64,000 bases of DNA from Bemisia tabaci (GCF_918797505.1 NC_092793.1:74025912-74089911), one strand, 5' to 3'; shown: positions 1 through 12,320, counted from the stretch's first letter. Numbers and translations: made by a program. Notes: generated from the letters alone by a model not told the origin.

Positions 1-656
1 CTTTTTGAGATTTTGGAAAGTCCGCATTCAAAGAAAACGCTTTCCTCCAAAAACCTCAACCCCTCTCTTAATTTCATGACCGACCTCAGTTTGGCAATGC
101 CACCATGTTTGATAGAATCATCAGCAAAAGGAGCTGAGGAACAAAGTCCCTTGTTGTGTAGAAGCAGGAAGAGAGAATTTTATAGTATCTTAAAAATGAA
201 ACTATGAAATTTTGGTTTCAATTATTGCACTGATTTAGTCTCTAAGATGTTAAACATTTCAACTATTCCTGTTGTCGTAATAGCTCGCCTTACCTATTCT
301 GCAAATGCATTCCTTTATTAAAAGCAGATATGCAGTATAGTATTCGGCAGAGTGGCTTGCGAATATGCTCACGTAATAATCGAGTTTCTTGCAGACATAG
401 AGGAAGCACAGCCCTTAATTTTGGTCGGAAACCTATACTTGACGCGACGCGACGACCCCATGTCCCTATGTCTCCATGTCGCGAGGGCACCGTACGTGTA
501 CGTGCTGAGTCGTCCACCTCCTTGCCATAGTTACTGAAAATACCCTCAATATTGCCCGCAATGCACCGAAAAAACGCGAGTAAAATTCATCAGGATGACC
601 TCGAACATATACCCTCAAAGGGATGAAAATGATCAATCACCGCAGAAAATAGAAGA
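1..656. other. Intergenic or intronic DNA, no gene seen
   Basis: Mixed-composition DNA. The short open frames here (longest 75 aa) overlap on both strands, lack recognisable motifs and look like chance frames. No repeat family shared with the rest of the window was found in this stretch. Confidence 0.6.
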
Positions 657-658
657 TA

Positions 659-890
659 CATTTGAAAAAAAAAAGTTGCTTGGATCTAGAGTCCAGACTT
701 AAAAACATTGACAAGAAAAAATACTCTTGATTCAATCCGATTTTGTCTCGAATTGTAGAGCCGAGCCTCTTGATTTAGGCGGATTTCCTTTTGATTTAAG
801 CAAAATTCCGATTGAATCAAGAGTATTTTTTTTTTGGTAAATATTTTTAAGAGTCTGGACTCTAGATCCAAGCGACTTTATTTTCCAGTG
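659..890. mobile_element. CACTG-tipped MITE (family D, copy 1)
   Basis: A 232-bp foldback. The right end reads as a tip of CACTGGAAAA followed by a block containing GCTTGGATCTAGAGTCCAGA, which is repeated in inverted orientation at the left end. Inner arms carry ACTCTTGATTCAATC and its complement. TA flanks both ends (657-658 and 891-892), as expected for Tc1/mariner-type integration. The left tip has decayed to CATTTGAAAA. No coding capacity. A second copy lies at 24340-24567. Family assignment rests on tip and TA only. Confidence 0.75.
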
Positions 891-1655
891 TAGGTATAGA
901 AAAAAAATAGGGAGCAGATTTGGCATATTTTAATGTAGGTTAGGTAGTAGGTAGATTATAAACTGGAATGGACCGCGGAGAGTGGGGGGTACAGCAAGGA
1001 ACAAATGGAATGAGAGAGGGAACAGAGATAGGAATTCGGGAATGGGTCGATCAAAGATTACAAAAAACGTCCGATTTGTGTAATCTTCATTCCCGTTTGT
1101 GACATCCATGAGCCGCGTTATCTCGACTCTCTCTATAAAGGGACTCTAGGCTCTGAGAGTTCCATGACCTAACCTCAAAATTAGCAACATGACTGTACTC
1201 TTCCTATATTCCGTGCTCTAGCCTTAGCCATGAGCTACGTAAAAGACTGAAATTAATCGGCAACAAAGGCCGGTGCATTGCGGGTTATCACGACCGAGGT
1301 CTGGGGTTCGGGGCCCGAGGTTCGCCGGGTCGGCGAGGAGACGCGACCGGGAGTGTGCCACGGGCGCAGCGCATCGCATAGCCTCGCTTTCGTAACCTGT
1401 TTGCCGAGCGATGCGCCCGTCTATTTATTGCATTACCCATATTACAACCTTTTTAATGACAGCCTTTGCATCCGCACGCCGCCATGCCTCGTCAAGGCGC
1501 GTCTCTTTCACTTTCTCTCACACCCCCTCTCATCTTCAAACCTCCTCCTCACCCACGATCTCATGAAGACTGTGACAGACAGCATTGTCTCAATGGTCCG
1601 TTCGGGTTGGTAAAATAAGCCCAATGCAGGCCCAGTAAATGTGTTCTTTTGTCTT
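891..1655. other. Intergenic DNA, no gene seen
   Basis: No recognisable gene. A 111-aa open frame at 1278-1613 has no familiar domain and arises in a locally GC-rich patch (about 1270-1420). Treated as chance. Confidence 0.5.
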
Positions 1656-1659
1656 AATG

Positions 1660-1940
1660 AACTGATGCCATTGCTATAAACAAATATACGCGGTCAAAAA
1701 CTGTAAGCAACAATTACTGCTCCCATGCCACTCAAATTGTATCATCTTTTTGTTGAAGGCGGACTGATTCGAATGAGCGCGAAACATCGGAAATTGAACT
1801 CTTAATCAACTGATGCCATGCTATAAACAAATGAATAAGGTCAAACTGCTTCACGCAATTATTACTGCTCTCAAGCCGCTCAAACCGTATCATCTCTTTG
1901 TTTAAGGCAACTGATTTGAATGAGAGTGGTCGTGACAGTT
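1660..1940. repeat. Two-copy tandem duplication, about 140-bp unit
   Basis: Two diverged head-to-tail copies. The first (about 1660-1785) and second (about 1803-1935) both run from AACTGATGCCAT through GCTATAAACAAAT, GGTCAAA, AATTATTACTGCTC or a variant, GTATCATCT, TTTGTT and AAGGC to GATT(C/T)GAATGAG. By eye they are roughly three-quarters identical. No coding potential. Confidence 0.75.
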
Positions 1941-2699
1941 CTTCCATGTTACTTTAATTTTACATATCATCATAAAATTGACAATTTTAGCAAGCCTCCT
2001 ATAAATTGTAAGTGGGACGCTCCGGCAATAGACCCTCGCCAAGAACCATTTTGATTCGTGATTGATCTCTTAAATTGTTTCATGGTCAACTCTTGGACCC
2101 CACCCGGGACTGCTTGAAATATACGAGATCAAAAGGGCACGATAGCACTTTTTGAAGAAGATAAAATTATACAAATTAAAAGTGCCTCCGAAGTCACATC
2201 CAGAGAATAAATAAAATGGCAAAAATTACATTTTTGGGGGTAAAGAGGTGCTTTCCTCCCCTCCCCCTAAAAAATGTTTTAATAAATGGAGTAAAACTGA
2301 AAAAATGAATTTATTCAAAGACTTTTTATAAGAAGTCTATAGTTTGCCTCTTTCCACATTCGACTGTCATCCAAACAGTTTTCTGTGGTTATACCATTGT
2401 ACTGTCAAGATCAAAAGAGCAGCCTAATGGATCTTAAAATTGTGAAAAACAAATTATGATCGAAAGGGCACGAATCCATTTTATTTTTTAGAAAACTGCG
2501 TCATAATACGAACTTCAGCCTTTGAAATCTTCGGGTCGAAACACCCTGGCCAAAAGCTTTTAGCTCGAACAAAATCATCCAGTGAAAAAAAAATACAGTT
2601 TTAGGTGCTGAACTAGGTTTGGTGCTCTTTGGTCCTAAGTGCTTGATATAGGCCCAGTCTGCAGCGACAACCCTGCAACGCTCGAAAACTACACGAAAC
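1941..2699. other. AT-rich DNA, no gene seen
   Basis: No gene, shared repeat or structured element was recognised. Only short chance frames occur. Confidence 0.5.
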
Positions 2700-3300
2700 A
2701 TTTCATCCCTGGATTAATGAACGAATGATCTCCTCGTGCGAGGAATTGCAGTTTGATAAATTAACAGCTGTATCGAAGATAACCAGGAAACCAAATAAAT
2801 CGCGCCCGAAGGAGGCTCCACAGAGGCGAGCACATAAATCATATTCGGTAACACGGGCCAATAAATCCCTGCAGCGGACTGTGCAGCCCCGGCAGACGCA
2901 TCGCAGGGACAGGGATGGTGGGGTCGCTCAGGGGGTGGACCGTCGACAACGTTCGGTGCGTTGCGTCCCCTCGCGAAATGACTTTCGGTCAAGGGACGCT
3001 GCGCTGAAGGGGTTGCAGGCGGCCCTGGTCGTGACACTTGACGCCTCGCCTCCCCAGATAAAAACTGCCCAGGGTCGCGGTCCTTCCTCGAGACGATTTT
3101 TCAAGCCGGCCTGATAAACTTTCCGCGGGAGTAATTGAAATATTCCGTCCCTCCGGGCTTTCTTATCAGAGGTGAATAAATCACCGAAAATCGTTTTGTT
3201 TGGACTGCAGTCGTTTGATATTCCCGCGACGTCTTGCGTTAATCTCGGGGTGACAGGGCGCCGATACACGCGGGACTAACGTTTTTCTTTTGTGATGTGA
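2700..3300. other. GC-rich island, possible regulatory DNA
   Basis: Noticeably GC-richer than its surroundings. Overlapping 107-129 aa frames exist on both strands in different phases, a pattern expected of GC-rich DNA with few stops rather than of a gene. Short GATA-like (CTTATCAG) and forkhead-like (TTGTTTGG) words occur near 3160-3210. A regulatory role is inference only. Confidence 0.3.
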
Positions 3301-5000
3301 TGTATGGTGCACGGTGAGGAGGAGGGAGCTTCCAGTCGTGAAAGCTCGAGGGGAGGGGGGTGGACTAATCGCTTTGTGCTGTGTTGGTGGGGAAAGTCCT
3401 GCTGGCTTGGTTTTCGTAGAAATATGAATACGTTTCGTGATCAAACAGGGTGGAAAAGGTGAAAATCAAAGCCTTAAAAGACTTGTTTTCTTATCATTAG
3501 AAAAAAAAGTGGATCGATCAAAGATATTCTTGATATTGTCGGGCGAATTTGCAGGTGTCTGAAATTTTGTAAATTTTATGTTTAAAATGAAAATGCTAAC
3601 AGAACTGAGAACCAAGAAATCCTTGGATTCTAAATTGAACAATCATCGGAGAAAATATGACAAAATAACCTAATCTGCTCAAATACGTGTGTTTAAATGG
3701 CAATTGCCACCAGATGACGTCACAACGTGACACATTTCTCACTTGTTTAAGTCTATTTAGGTATCTGCAATTACCCTTTTCAGAGAAAAATTACGACGAA
3801 TACTGCGAACGCAGCTCATTAAGCACTCTTAGATTAAGCAATACAATTTTTGTGTGCAAGTAATTCTCCATGCTTACTTATTTACTGGATGATAAGCCTG
3901 GCATCAATGGTAGATTTGAATGACAATGATTTTGGTTTTTTCCACGAGCAGAAAGTTTGAACTCTGAACGATAAATGCAAATTTCTCTCCAATGTGCCGA
4001 TTCTTGGGAACTTTTAATGAAAAACATGCTCTGCATGCAATTTTAATGAGTAAACATAATATGTTGTGGTGCATTACTTTGCACCCCGTCTGGTGATACA
4101 TTGTAAAGGGTCAGTCAATGTTGTGAAATTCACTGAAGAGCACCGGTGTCATCAGATACCACCAGTCAGCTAAAATAAACTTTTTAATCCTACCGAGTGT
4201 CTATATGAAAAATACGCCTTTGAAATTTTCCTCTTTCCAAGAACAAGTCTTTTGTCAGGTTTGTCTTTTTGCTCATTTGCACTTTATTTCGCTTTCAGTA
4301 AAAGGTTACTTTTCCATGAAAGCTTTTTTTTGTTTCATTTTAACTGAAGTAAAAGCTTTCGTGACTATGAGGGCTAATGCGTTTTTCTCATTTCACAATG
4401 ATGGCAGTAATGCATTGATTGTGAGTGATTATTCTCAGCCTTCGTCCAGTGAGCTTGACAATAATGACTTGACAAACTTACAAGCCCCCTAACTCTCTTC
4501 TTCAAGAAGTATGCCCTCCAGTTACAGTTGCCAAACTTGAAGTAATTTTATTTTTCTGCTATAAGAAAAATGGGTGATAATTTTAAGTAACCGAGATGTA
4601 GAATGTGGGGGAAACTAAATTATTTTGTTAATGAATTTGTTCAGTTATCATAGCAAGTTATACATAAAATTAACCGTTGCATACAGTATATCTAACTATG
4701 CCGGTAACTTGCAAATAATATGAAATGTATTTAGTATTTTTGTTATTATTTTCTTCAATTATGATTTATTATACATTCAATACGCTATTACACTGCTAGC
4801 AAAGTATATTATACATGATACTCATAATTAACTATAGAGTGCTGCAGCATCGCAGGTTTAATTTCAGGACCCGCGTTCACAGGCAAAAAAGTCTTAGTTT
4901 TACCTTGAAAAACACCCCATAAGATCTCGCTAGTTAAACCCAGGACACCCTATATTTTGATAGGTTTCTTAGTTACAGACACGGCATCGAAGGTCCATTT
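3301..5000. other. AT-rich intergenic DNA, no gene seen
   Basis: No recognisable gene or shared repeat. The 95-aa frame at 4205-4492 on the plus strand has no recognisable motif. Confidence 0.5.
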
Positions 5001-5230
5001 CACCGTGCTAAGGGAGAACGCCGTATGGATATTCGAATGTTGCCAAATTTCTCATGACAAAAATTATTTAGGAAGAAAGTCATTCATAATTTTCTTCAAA
5101 ATTATCTGATATGCTAGACTAAAAAACTTTCTAAAAATTGGAAGGAAAATATTTACAGCCCTCCCAATTTTGTCTGAATTTGGCAACGCCTGAATGTTCA
5201 TATATAAGGTGTTTTTCTTGAGCACGGCAG
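5001..5230. mobile_element. Family B foldback MITE, copy 1
   Basis: Left end ACCGTGCTAAGGGAGAACGC with GTTGCCAAATTTCTC. Right end is the inverted TTTGGCAACGCCTGAATGTT with GAGCACGGCAG. The middle is AT-rich with no coding potential. Counting the tip from position 5000, CATT precedes the left end and CATT follows the right end, suggesting a 4-bp target duplication. Confidence 0.75.
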
Positions 5231-5990
5231 CATTACCGAAAGTCGCACCGATGGAGGCAGATGCCGATGACAAACGAACGATGCACGCGACCGATAAATC
5301 ATCGATTGATGTTGAGCAGGCCGGTGCAGTAGTGCGGCGCGCCGCTGCAGTGGGGGATAACCTCAACGTGACCCTAATCACTTATTAGCGGGAGCATCGT
5401 TTGTTATTTTCGGAGGGATCCCGATCGAATTTGAGAGTCAAATGGTTTTTTGTTTCGAGGGAGGTCTGCTTCTTGGGGTGCCTTGATTGGATTCGGGGGT
5501 GGTGTTAGTGAGGGAGGGGGGGGGGGGGCTCGACTTTCTCAAGTTCGAGGGGTCCGAGATAAGGGAGGTGGGCTCGGGCTCGAGTTTACACGCACACGTC
5601 ACGTAGTTGTAGTTTTGGAACACGAGTGAGTTGTGATTATTTTCGGCCAACTTTTGCGTCACCCCTCGTTCTTTCATCTTGGTGTCGTATTATCTGATTC
5701 CGAATGGTTCTTTTGATTGAGGAAACGAGTTTGTTTCCAAACGAGCTGGACTTTTTCCTCCATGTGCCTGTCAAATATTTTCTTTCCCGTCTGTTCCAAC
5801 TTTATTCCTTGCCGTTGACTTTTTGTTACGATTTGCGGCTGATAGCTAGATTATGGTTTCAAGTCTTGAATATCGCCGATCACGATAATGTCGTTCAGGA
5901 TCAGAGAGTTTTACGGAAGAAAGTCGTTATGGTTCTTCCTTTCAAGATTTTGTTCGAGCAGTACCTATTTGAATTTTTTTTCTACATGGT
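5231..5990. other. Intergenic DNA with poly(G) run
   Basis: Contains a G-homopolymer near 5515-5528 in a GT/GA-rich stretch. The 96-aa frame at 5704-5994 has no recognised motif. No gene called. Confidence 0.45.
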
Positions 5991-5994
5991 GTAA

Positions 5995-6430
5995 GGACAA
6001 CAGCTCTTCCGAGGGTTTGTGTCTGCTTTAAGAGGAAGGGATAGAAAAAACACATAAAGAAACATAAAATCAAAATGAAGATGATGAAGACGAAGGGAGT
6101 GCGGTCAAAAGGAAGGAAAACCCAATAAAAGAAGAAAATACTAAGAAGAAGAAAAAGGAGAGAAAGACGAAGACAATTTTTGAGATAAACATGAGCAAAA
6201 AGAAAAAAAAATACGAAGAGAGCGAAGAAGGAGAGGGTGAGGGGAAAAAAGAGGGAGAGGGAAAAAATGCAGAAAGAAAGAAGAGGGAAAACAAGAATAA
6301 TAAAGCACAATAAGGAAAAAGAAGAAGAAGAGGAAAAGGAAAAAAAGAAAGTATAAAATGATAAAAAAGAGAAGAATAAGACGAAAAATAAAAAGAAAAT
6401 GAAGTTAAAAGAAGGAAAAGAAGGGAACAT
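5995..6430. repeat. Purine-rich (GA) low-complexity tract
   Basis: More than 400 bp almost entirely of A and G on the plus strand (AAGAAG, GGAAAA, GAGGAAAAG patterns). On the minus strand this gives a spurious 162-aa F/L/S-rich frame, which is not a gene. Confidence 0.85.
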
Positions 6431-7235
6431 ACGCAGGCAAAGAAAATTATAATTTAAATTCCGGATGAATTTTCAACTACGTTTAGAGTGTTAGGTAACG
6501 TATTTAGCGGGCGATGAATTGACTTTCCGTCTCACTCAATTTTTCCTCAATTTTGATCTCAGGGTCCAAATTTTCTTTTACATACCAGACTAGGTGAAAA
6601 ATAAACATAAAACTACTAATACATCCGCAAAATCAATTGAAGTTTGACATGAAATTTTGGAAAGAAAAACCATGCGCTCTAAACTTAAGCATCGTCACCA
6701 TTTCCAGCGATAAACGAACATACCTATTTAATGAATGTGGAACACGCGGCGCCACATAAATTAATTTCAGCGATATATTATAGTTTTTGACGGTGTAGCA
6801 ACGTGGTCTCTTGAACTCATTCAAATCTGACGCCTGGTGCACGTGAGAAACCCCCGAACTGTTTTGAAATGCGTTAAGTGTCAAAAAGTGAGAGCCTTCC
6901 TTGTTTATAGACAGCCATGTGTAACGCTTCAAAGTTGACGGCCGATTTACTTGAGATTTTTGAGTCGACTGAAAGAGTATGATTTATTGGTTGTACCGAA
7001 ACAAGCTGTTTACATCGTTTACGCAGGACTAGAAAGCAACTATCCAGGGAACCATATTTTAAATTTTGAGTAGATACTAATGACGATGTGAATAATGAGA
7101 AATAAGTTTAAATAAAAACGTAAGTGAATCATAAAAATTGAATGTAAAGTGTAACACAAGGTTTTACAAATCTTTTACGTAAAATTAAATGTCACCGGCA
7201 ACAACCAGCAGTATAAAAATTGTTATATTTTAAGC
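6431..7235. other. AT-rich DNA, no gene seen
   Basis: No gene or shared repeat recognised. A 99-aa minus-strand frame at 6633-6932 has no familiar features. Confidence 0.45.
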
Positions 7236-7241
7236 CATACA

Positions 7242-7374
7242 CAATTGAATCGGTTTCTTTGAGACGGGTTTAAGTCCAAAAATTCATGAGCCCCAGCGTT
7301 CTGCGTGATTAACGAAAGTCAAAGGCTCATGATTTTTTTATATTTGCGCCCGTCTAGCAGAAACCGATTCAATT
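7242..7374. mobile_element. Short foldback (TTGAATCGGTTTCT ends)
   Basis: Inverted arms: left TTGAATCGGTTTCT, then GACGGG and TTCATGAGCC; right GGCTCATGA, then CCCGTCT and AGAAACCGATTCAA. About 45-bp imperfect arms around a 40-bp loop. Probably a MITE. No target duplication resolved. Single copy in this window. Confidence 0.55.
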
Positions 7375-7400
7375 CAGACGTTAAAAATGGAATCGAATAG

Positions 7401-7527
7401 TTCGTCGCTTGGCTGACATAAGGGCGTAGCTACATTCTGCAATGAACCCTGTCTTCCATACAATTCAATGCTTTTCCGGGCTCATCTAAATGTGTACTTA
7501 CGCCCTTATGTCGGCCAAGCGACGAAT
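7401..7527. mobile_element. Short foldback (TTCGTCGCTTGG ends)
   Basis: Terminal arms of 28 bp: left begins TTCGTCGCTTGGCTGACATA and runs into AGGGCGTA; right is its inverse, TACGCCCTTATGTCGGCC then AAGCGACGAA, with one mismatch. A non-palindromic interior of about 70 bp separates them. Classic MITE structure. Target duplication not resolved. Confidence 0.65.
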
Positions 7528-7544
7528 TATGAGTTAAATAATGT

Positions 7545-9600
7545 GTAAATTTTATTCCCTCCGTAAAGAGCCTCCCAAAAAGTGGCCCCTTTTTTGAAAC
7601 TCGGGGATTTCATTCGTATGCGGCTTAAATGAAACCTTACGATGAGACAAGCCTCCAGTAAAAATTTTAGCTTGAGTATACGTCTGGTTTCCAAGATACA
7701 GCGTTGCAAAGTTTGCATATTTAAGCTTTAAAAATTCGCATATTTTCAAATATCTTATTTTAAAAAACAACTCCATCAGATATAATCTGTTATTTTGTGA
7801 CATTTTACCTACAGTCAGTCTTATCTTTAAATCTATATTCCTATTGATACGGTGATACTGCTGATTCTCTTGATAGAACGTTGCAAAGTTGACACCAAAG
7901 ACCTATAAAAATTGCTCATTTTTGTAAGTTTCTGAATGAAGAAACGAACTTATTGATCACCAAAAGATCTGTGTATGGTGTTTAGATGTTACTTTATAAT
8001 ATGATAAGTCTTTTGTATAGGCCTTACCGCAAGCGTAAGTACAGATTTAATGATGCAGCGTTGCTAAGTTTATACATTTGAGCTTTAAAAATGTTTATAT
8101 TTCTAAGTCCCGCGTTTAAAAAGCTACTTTCGTGGATCTTCTTTAGAATTTGAAGCATGAAATCTACCAAATGTGTCATTTGTAGCTCTATGTTTGTATT
8201 TAAATAGGGATACTTTAATTGGTGGTGATACAGCGTTGCCAAGCTAACAACTTTAAACTCTCAAAATTATTATTTATGCTAGTTAAAGAGGACGTCAATG
8301 GGTGTCAGGCCTTATATCAAGGAAAACTGTCGAGGGCTGATGTCAGTTCCAAGTGACGATTGGTATTCGCAAAAATACTATTGCTAAGTTTATTAATACT
8401 TATTTTCAAACAATTAATAATACAATTATTTTAAAATAAAGATGCCTCCAATAATTGATACTTAATTTTGTTTTTTTTAAACATTATTTTACTGTTTAAT
8501 TTTTATTTGATTTTATTAATTTTTTCAATTTTTTCAATATTTTTAATTTTTTCAAGTTTTTTCAATATTTTTTATTTTTTCATTTTTTTAAAAAAAAAAC
8601 AGTGGAGGTACTCTATTTTGCAAGGCATAATTAATGTATTCTCTAGATCAATATTTATTTATTCTTAAAAAAACTCGGCAAATTCTTTATTCTATGTTTA
8701 TTTTTTTCATTTTACTTAAAAAACGGTTAAATTGGCAACTATGGCGAGGCATAATTTGTTGGATTTTGAAAGCAATGCTGGTGCTGCGAGTATTTCATCG
8801 AGCATGGCAAAGTCTCTTGAATTTGATTTTGAAATTAGATAATTATTGGAAGTATCCTAATTTTAATGTTATTTTATGATTAAATGTTGAGATAAAAAAA
8901 GATAAATAGGCAACAGTGTCATTTTTTACACCAACTGTCACTTAGAACTAACAAGATTCCTTGTATTTCACTTTACAATATCAAAACATGTTTGATCGGA
9001 GTTGTCTCTCATAAGAAAACAAGAGAAAAGACATTTTCAGAGATTTAGGATGTAAACTGTGCAACGCTGTGTTACTTGAAATCATTGTAGCCTTTTATCA
9101 ATGCAACTATGCATCCAAAAGTATCACTAGGGGTTAATTTTATCCCTCAAAACGCAGTTTGATATTCACTAAAATTGGTTTTTAAACAAGAAACTTAAAA
9201 ATATGAGCATTTTTAAAGCTCAGAAAGGTAAACTTGCAACGTTGCACTACCAAAACAGGGGTCATGCATGAGCTAAAACTTTTGATGGAGGCTTTTTTTA
9301 TCATTATGCCTCATTTACGCTTTGTTTTAGATTGTAAAGTTCACTCTGATGTTGGTTTTAGGAAGATAATATTTGAAACTATGAAGATTTTTAAAGCTTA
9401 AATATGCAAACTTTGCAACGCTGTATCTCCGAAACCAGACGTATACTCAAGCTAAAAATTTTACTGGAGTCTTAGGTCATCACAAGGTTTCGTTTAGGCC
9501 ACATTTGAATGAAATCCCCGAGTTTCAGAAAAGGGGCCAAAAAAAGCCCTTTTTTTGGGAGGCTCTTTGTGTGAATGTTGAATTTGTACAGGAGGAAAAA
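7545..9600. mobile_element. Foldback-like element with ~177-bp subrepeats in its arms
   Basis: The left arm (about 7545-7800) and right arm (about 9340-9600) are inverted copies, sharing AAAGAGCCTCCCAAAAA, AACTCGGGGATTTCATTC, AGTAAAAATTTTAGCTTGAG and TATACGTCTGGTTTC. The core GCGTTGCAAAGTTT recurs in direct order at about 7701, 7878, 8058, 8233 (and 8378), spacing 175-180 bp. In inverse it occurs at about 9061, 9236 and 9415, also 175-179 bp. The centre (about 8440-8760) is T-rich. No transposase frame is visible (longest 83 aa). The architecture resembles Foldback or Galileo-type elements with repeat-built long inverted ends. The assignment is by structure only and exact ends are uncertain. 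Confidence 0.7.
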
Positions 9601-10440
9601 GAAAACCCCAAAACACTCCACTCTTTTGGGTACTTTTTAATGTGAGGTCAATTAGACTGAAAGTTAGCGGGCTGATTTTATTATATATGTGATTAAGCTT
9701 TGTATCGAAGTTTGATCTCAGTAATGCTTTCTTCGGTCAGGAAACTCAAGAAGGATTGACTTCCTTTGAATACGCGATCAACATAAATCAAAGGAAGTGT
9801 GCCTGCTCAGCCACCCACACTACTATGACCATACCAATTTTTTCTCAGTTTCAGCGCATCAGACACCGAATCGACACCGTCTGCCAATTTTTCACAGACA
9901 GCATAAATTAAACTAGGCCCGTGGTTTAAATAAAAATAATGTAAACAGCCCCCTCAGGTAACAGTCCAGACCGTACGCCCACCTGTTGCTTCGTTCATTG
10001 TTGCCAACTTTTAGATTTTTCATCTGAGAGAAGCAATAAAAACTACATCGCTCTCTCATTTGACAACACAGATGTAGATTATTTCAAATTTGAAAATCTG
10101 TAAGTAACTATAGAAATGATCAACTTAGGATATGTACAAGAATTTTTGAAAATCCTCCGCAGTCTGCCTGCTAACAGGATGTCTGTTTTGTTAAATCAAA
10201 AAATTCTAGATTGAGAAAATAATTTTGGTCATAATATGAACCGTAAGCACGATATTGCAAATCGGCCGCACTATTACGTCCGGGTAACCGTAGTCTTGCC
10301 CTCAAGAATTGTATTTTTGGCTCTTGTAACCATGCACTTGGTGCCAGAACCGTATTGTCGGCTCATCCAGCTGAGCTTTCAAACCAAACCGAACTATAGA
10401 AAAACCTCGGCTGTTTGCTGCTAGAACCGAGAGAGCAATA
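9601..10440. other. Intergenic DNA, no gene seen
   Basis: No gene or shared repeat recognised. Confidence 0.5.
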
Positions 10441-10685
10441 CTGCCGTGCTAGGGGAAAATGCCGTATGAGCCCTCAACCGCTGTCTTTCCTTTGACATAT
10501 CACAAATATTCAGGGTTTTTGAATATTTTTCTTTCGATTTTTCAGAGAATTTTGTTCGTAGTTTGATTAGAAGTGTCGGAAAATTTCAAGGAAAAATATT
10601 CTTCCATCTTCAAAAATATATTTATTCACAGAAGGAATTTGGCAACGTTTGAATACTCATACGGCGCTTTTCCTCAGCATTGCAG
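10441..10685. mobile_element. Family B foldback MITE, copy 2
   Basis: Left end CTGCCGTGCTAGGGGAAAAT then GCCGTATGAGCC. Right end inverted, TTTGGCAACGTTTGAATACT then CATACGGCG and a decayed tip, CTCAGCATTGCAG. The interior matches other family B copies (AATTTCAAGGAAAAATATTC). No clear target duplication. Confidence 0.75.
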
Positions 10686-11101
10686 AAAAAGCAACACCTT
10701 TTTCACGGCAACGGCCCTTGAGATCAAACTTTTTCCCCTGTATAAACCGAATCTGAGGGGCTTGGAGGGGAAGGTACATAAGTGCAGTTTTTGCGATTTC
10801 GAGAAATACGTGTTCGGAATATCGAAATTACGTGGATCTTTGTGGCGGAACGAAAGTTCAAACTAACTTTTTCATGCTGAAAAATAGGAATTTAAGAGCG
10901 AATTTTCCACAAAATATGAATTTAGACCAGTTTTACTTGAAATTTTTAATACCTCAATTTTTTCAAAAACTGCCCTTATCCGCCTTGTCCTCCAAGTCCC
11001 TCATTTAAGCCACGGAATAAATTCGTATTCACTGAAAATCATTTTTACAGACGAACCTTCTGTTTTTTCCTCTGCGGGACGTTCTGGATTTCCACTCCTC
11101 C
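10686..11101. other. Intergenic DNA, no gene seen
   Basis: A 97-aa frame overlaps the adjacent family B element and is not credible. Nothing else recognised. Confidence 0.45.
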
Positions 11102-11105
11102 ATTT

Positions 11106-11362
11106 GGATCGCATTTAGCAAAAAGGAACCACCGTGATTACAGTGCTTTCAAAATCGTGCAAATTACTTTTTTTTTTTAAAAAATACTGGATACTTATGT
11201 GCAGTATTGAAATTTACACAATTATTTCCCTTTAAAATTACCAATTTTTTGGTGGTATGCAAAAACTATCTACTATTTTTGGTGATTTTTTAGATAAATA
11301 TGAAAGAGCAACATTATAACAACACTCTAATTGCGCTGGTTCCTTTTTGCTAAATGCGATCC
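11106..11362. mobile_element. Family A MITE, copy 1 (257 bp, ATTT duplication)
   Basis: Ends GGATCGCATTTAGCAAAAAG + GAACCA and, inverted, TGGTTCC + TTTTTGCTAAATGCGATCC. ATTT lies immediately outside both ends (11102-11105 and 11363-11366). AT-rich interior, no coding potential. Length matches the copies at 16756, 29372 and 42477. Confidence 0.85.
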
Positions 11363-11366
11363 ATTT

Positions 11367-12086
11367 ATCAAGTCGGCGATGGTGCCACCTGGCGGACGCT
11401 TTAAAACCCGATAACCCGGTTTCATGTCATCTTGCGAGGCCCGTATCCTCGGATTTCCATCAAATCCTTCCTCGCACTGCGACTGACACATCAATGCCTA
11501 AGTTCGACTTTTGTCTCTGTGTCAATGAGCCGATTACGCGGCGAACGCGTGCCTCTCCTCGTCGCTTTGTCCGTCACAATGTCATCAATGCAGTCGGATG
11601 CCCCCGAATGCGGATTCAACCCTTCCGTGCGTAACATCCCCCCATCCCCTTTAATCCCTCTTGCGCATTAATCAGCTGCTAAGAGCCAGCCCACTTTTTG
11701 TCATCGGCAGACCCCTAACACAACACGCCTTGCGTACGTGGAACATTTGTTTTCCGCTTTGATTTGTTGTTGATTTTATATTTTTTTGTAATGCCGTACT
11801 GCTACGCAATAATACAAATTGTACTCACCTATGCATTTTAATAAGTATTATAGACCGTAGCTCATCAATTATAAGACTAGGGGTGTTATGTTGGTCTCAG
11901 AATTAATAACAAATATTTCCTGTATAATATTTCAGCTGGCGAAATAGCATAGAGAATAGGTACCGCATTCAAGATTACCCTCAAATGATTCCTCTGTCTG
12001 ACGACAACTATGAAGTTTTCCCCGATCGGCAAGTGAGCAGCCACGCGCCCGCGAAAAGCATGACGCGCAGGCGCAGTAACGCTGCG
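11367..12086. other. Intergenic DNA, moderately GC-rich, no gene seen
   Basis: Overlapping 79-95 aa frames on the plus strand at 11347-11671 have no recognised motif, and one begins inside the neighbouring MITE. No gene called. Confidence 0.45.
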
Positions 12087-12289
12087 CACAGTGGATCGAG
12101 TCAACGGGAGAGGTCAGACAAAATTTGGAAACTCAAAAGCTTCTAATTCCATGTGATCAAAACTTTCAGATTTTAAAATTGGTTTTACTGGTTTCCTCGT
12201 GAAATTTTCTTCTAGTAGCAACCCTCAACATTTGCATTTATGGTCAAAAATTTAATATTCGACCTCTCTGATTGACTCGATCTACTATG
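12087..12289. mobile_element. Family H MITE, copy 1 (CACAGTGGATCGAGTCAA ends)
   Basis: Starts CACAGTGGATCGAGTCAAC and GGGAGAGGTC; ends with the inverse GACCTCTCTGATTGACTCGAT and CTACTATG. The interior word GGTTTCCTCGTGAAATTTTC is shared with the copy at 56528-56760. No clear target duplication. Confidence 0.7.
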
Positions 12290-12320
12290 CGGCGGCTGAG
12301 CACGGACAATAGCGACAATA

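Noticed and set aside
2725..3269. Overlapping 107-129 aa frames on both strands
   Set aside because: Different frames on both strands of a GC-rich island, no domain motifs and no splice context. Consistent with few stop codons in GC-rich DNA.
5942..6430. 162-aa minus-strand frame
   Set aside because: Composed almost entirely of F, L and S from a GA-rich low-complexity tract on the other strand; not a protein gene.
7690..8420. Regularly spaced repeats that might suggest a CRISPR array
   Set aside because: The unit is about 177 bp and diverged, the repeats occur inverted in the right half, and the genome is eukaryotic. It is a foldback element arm.
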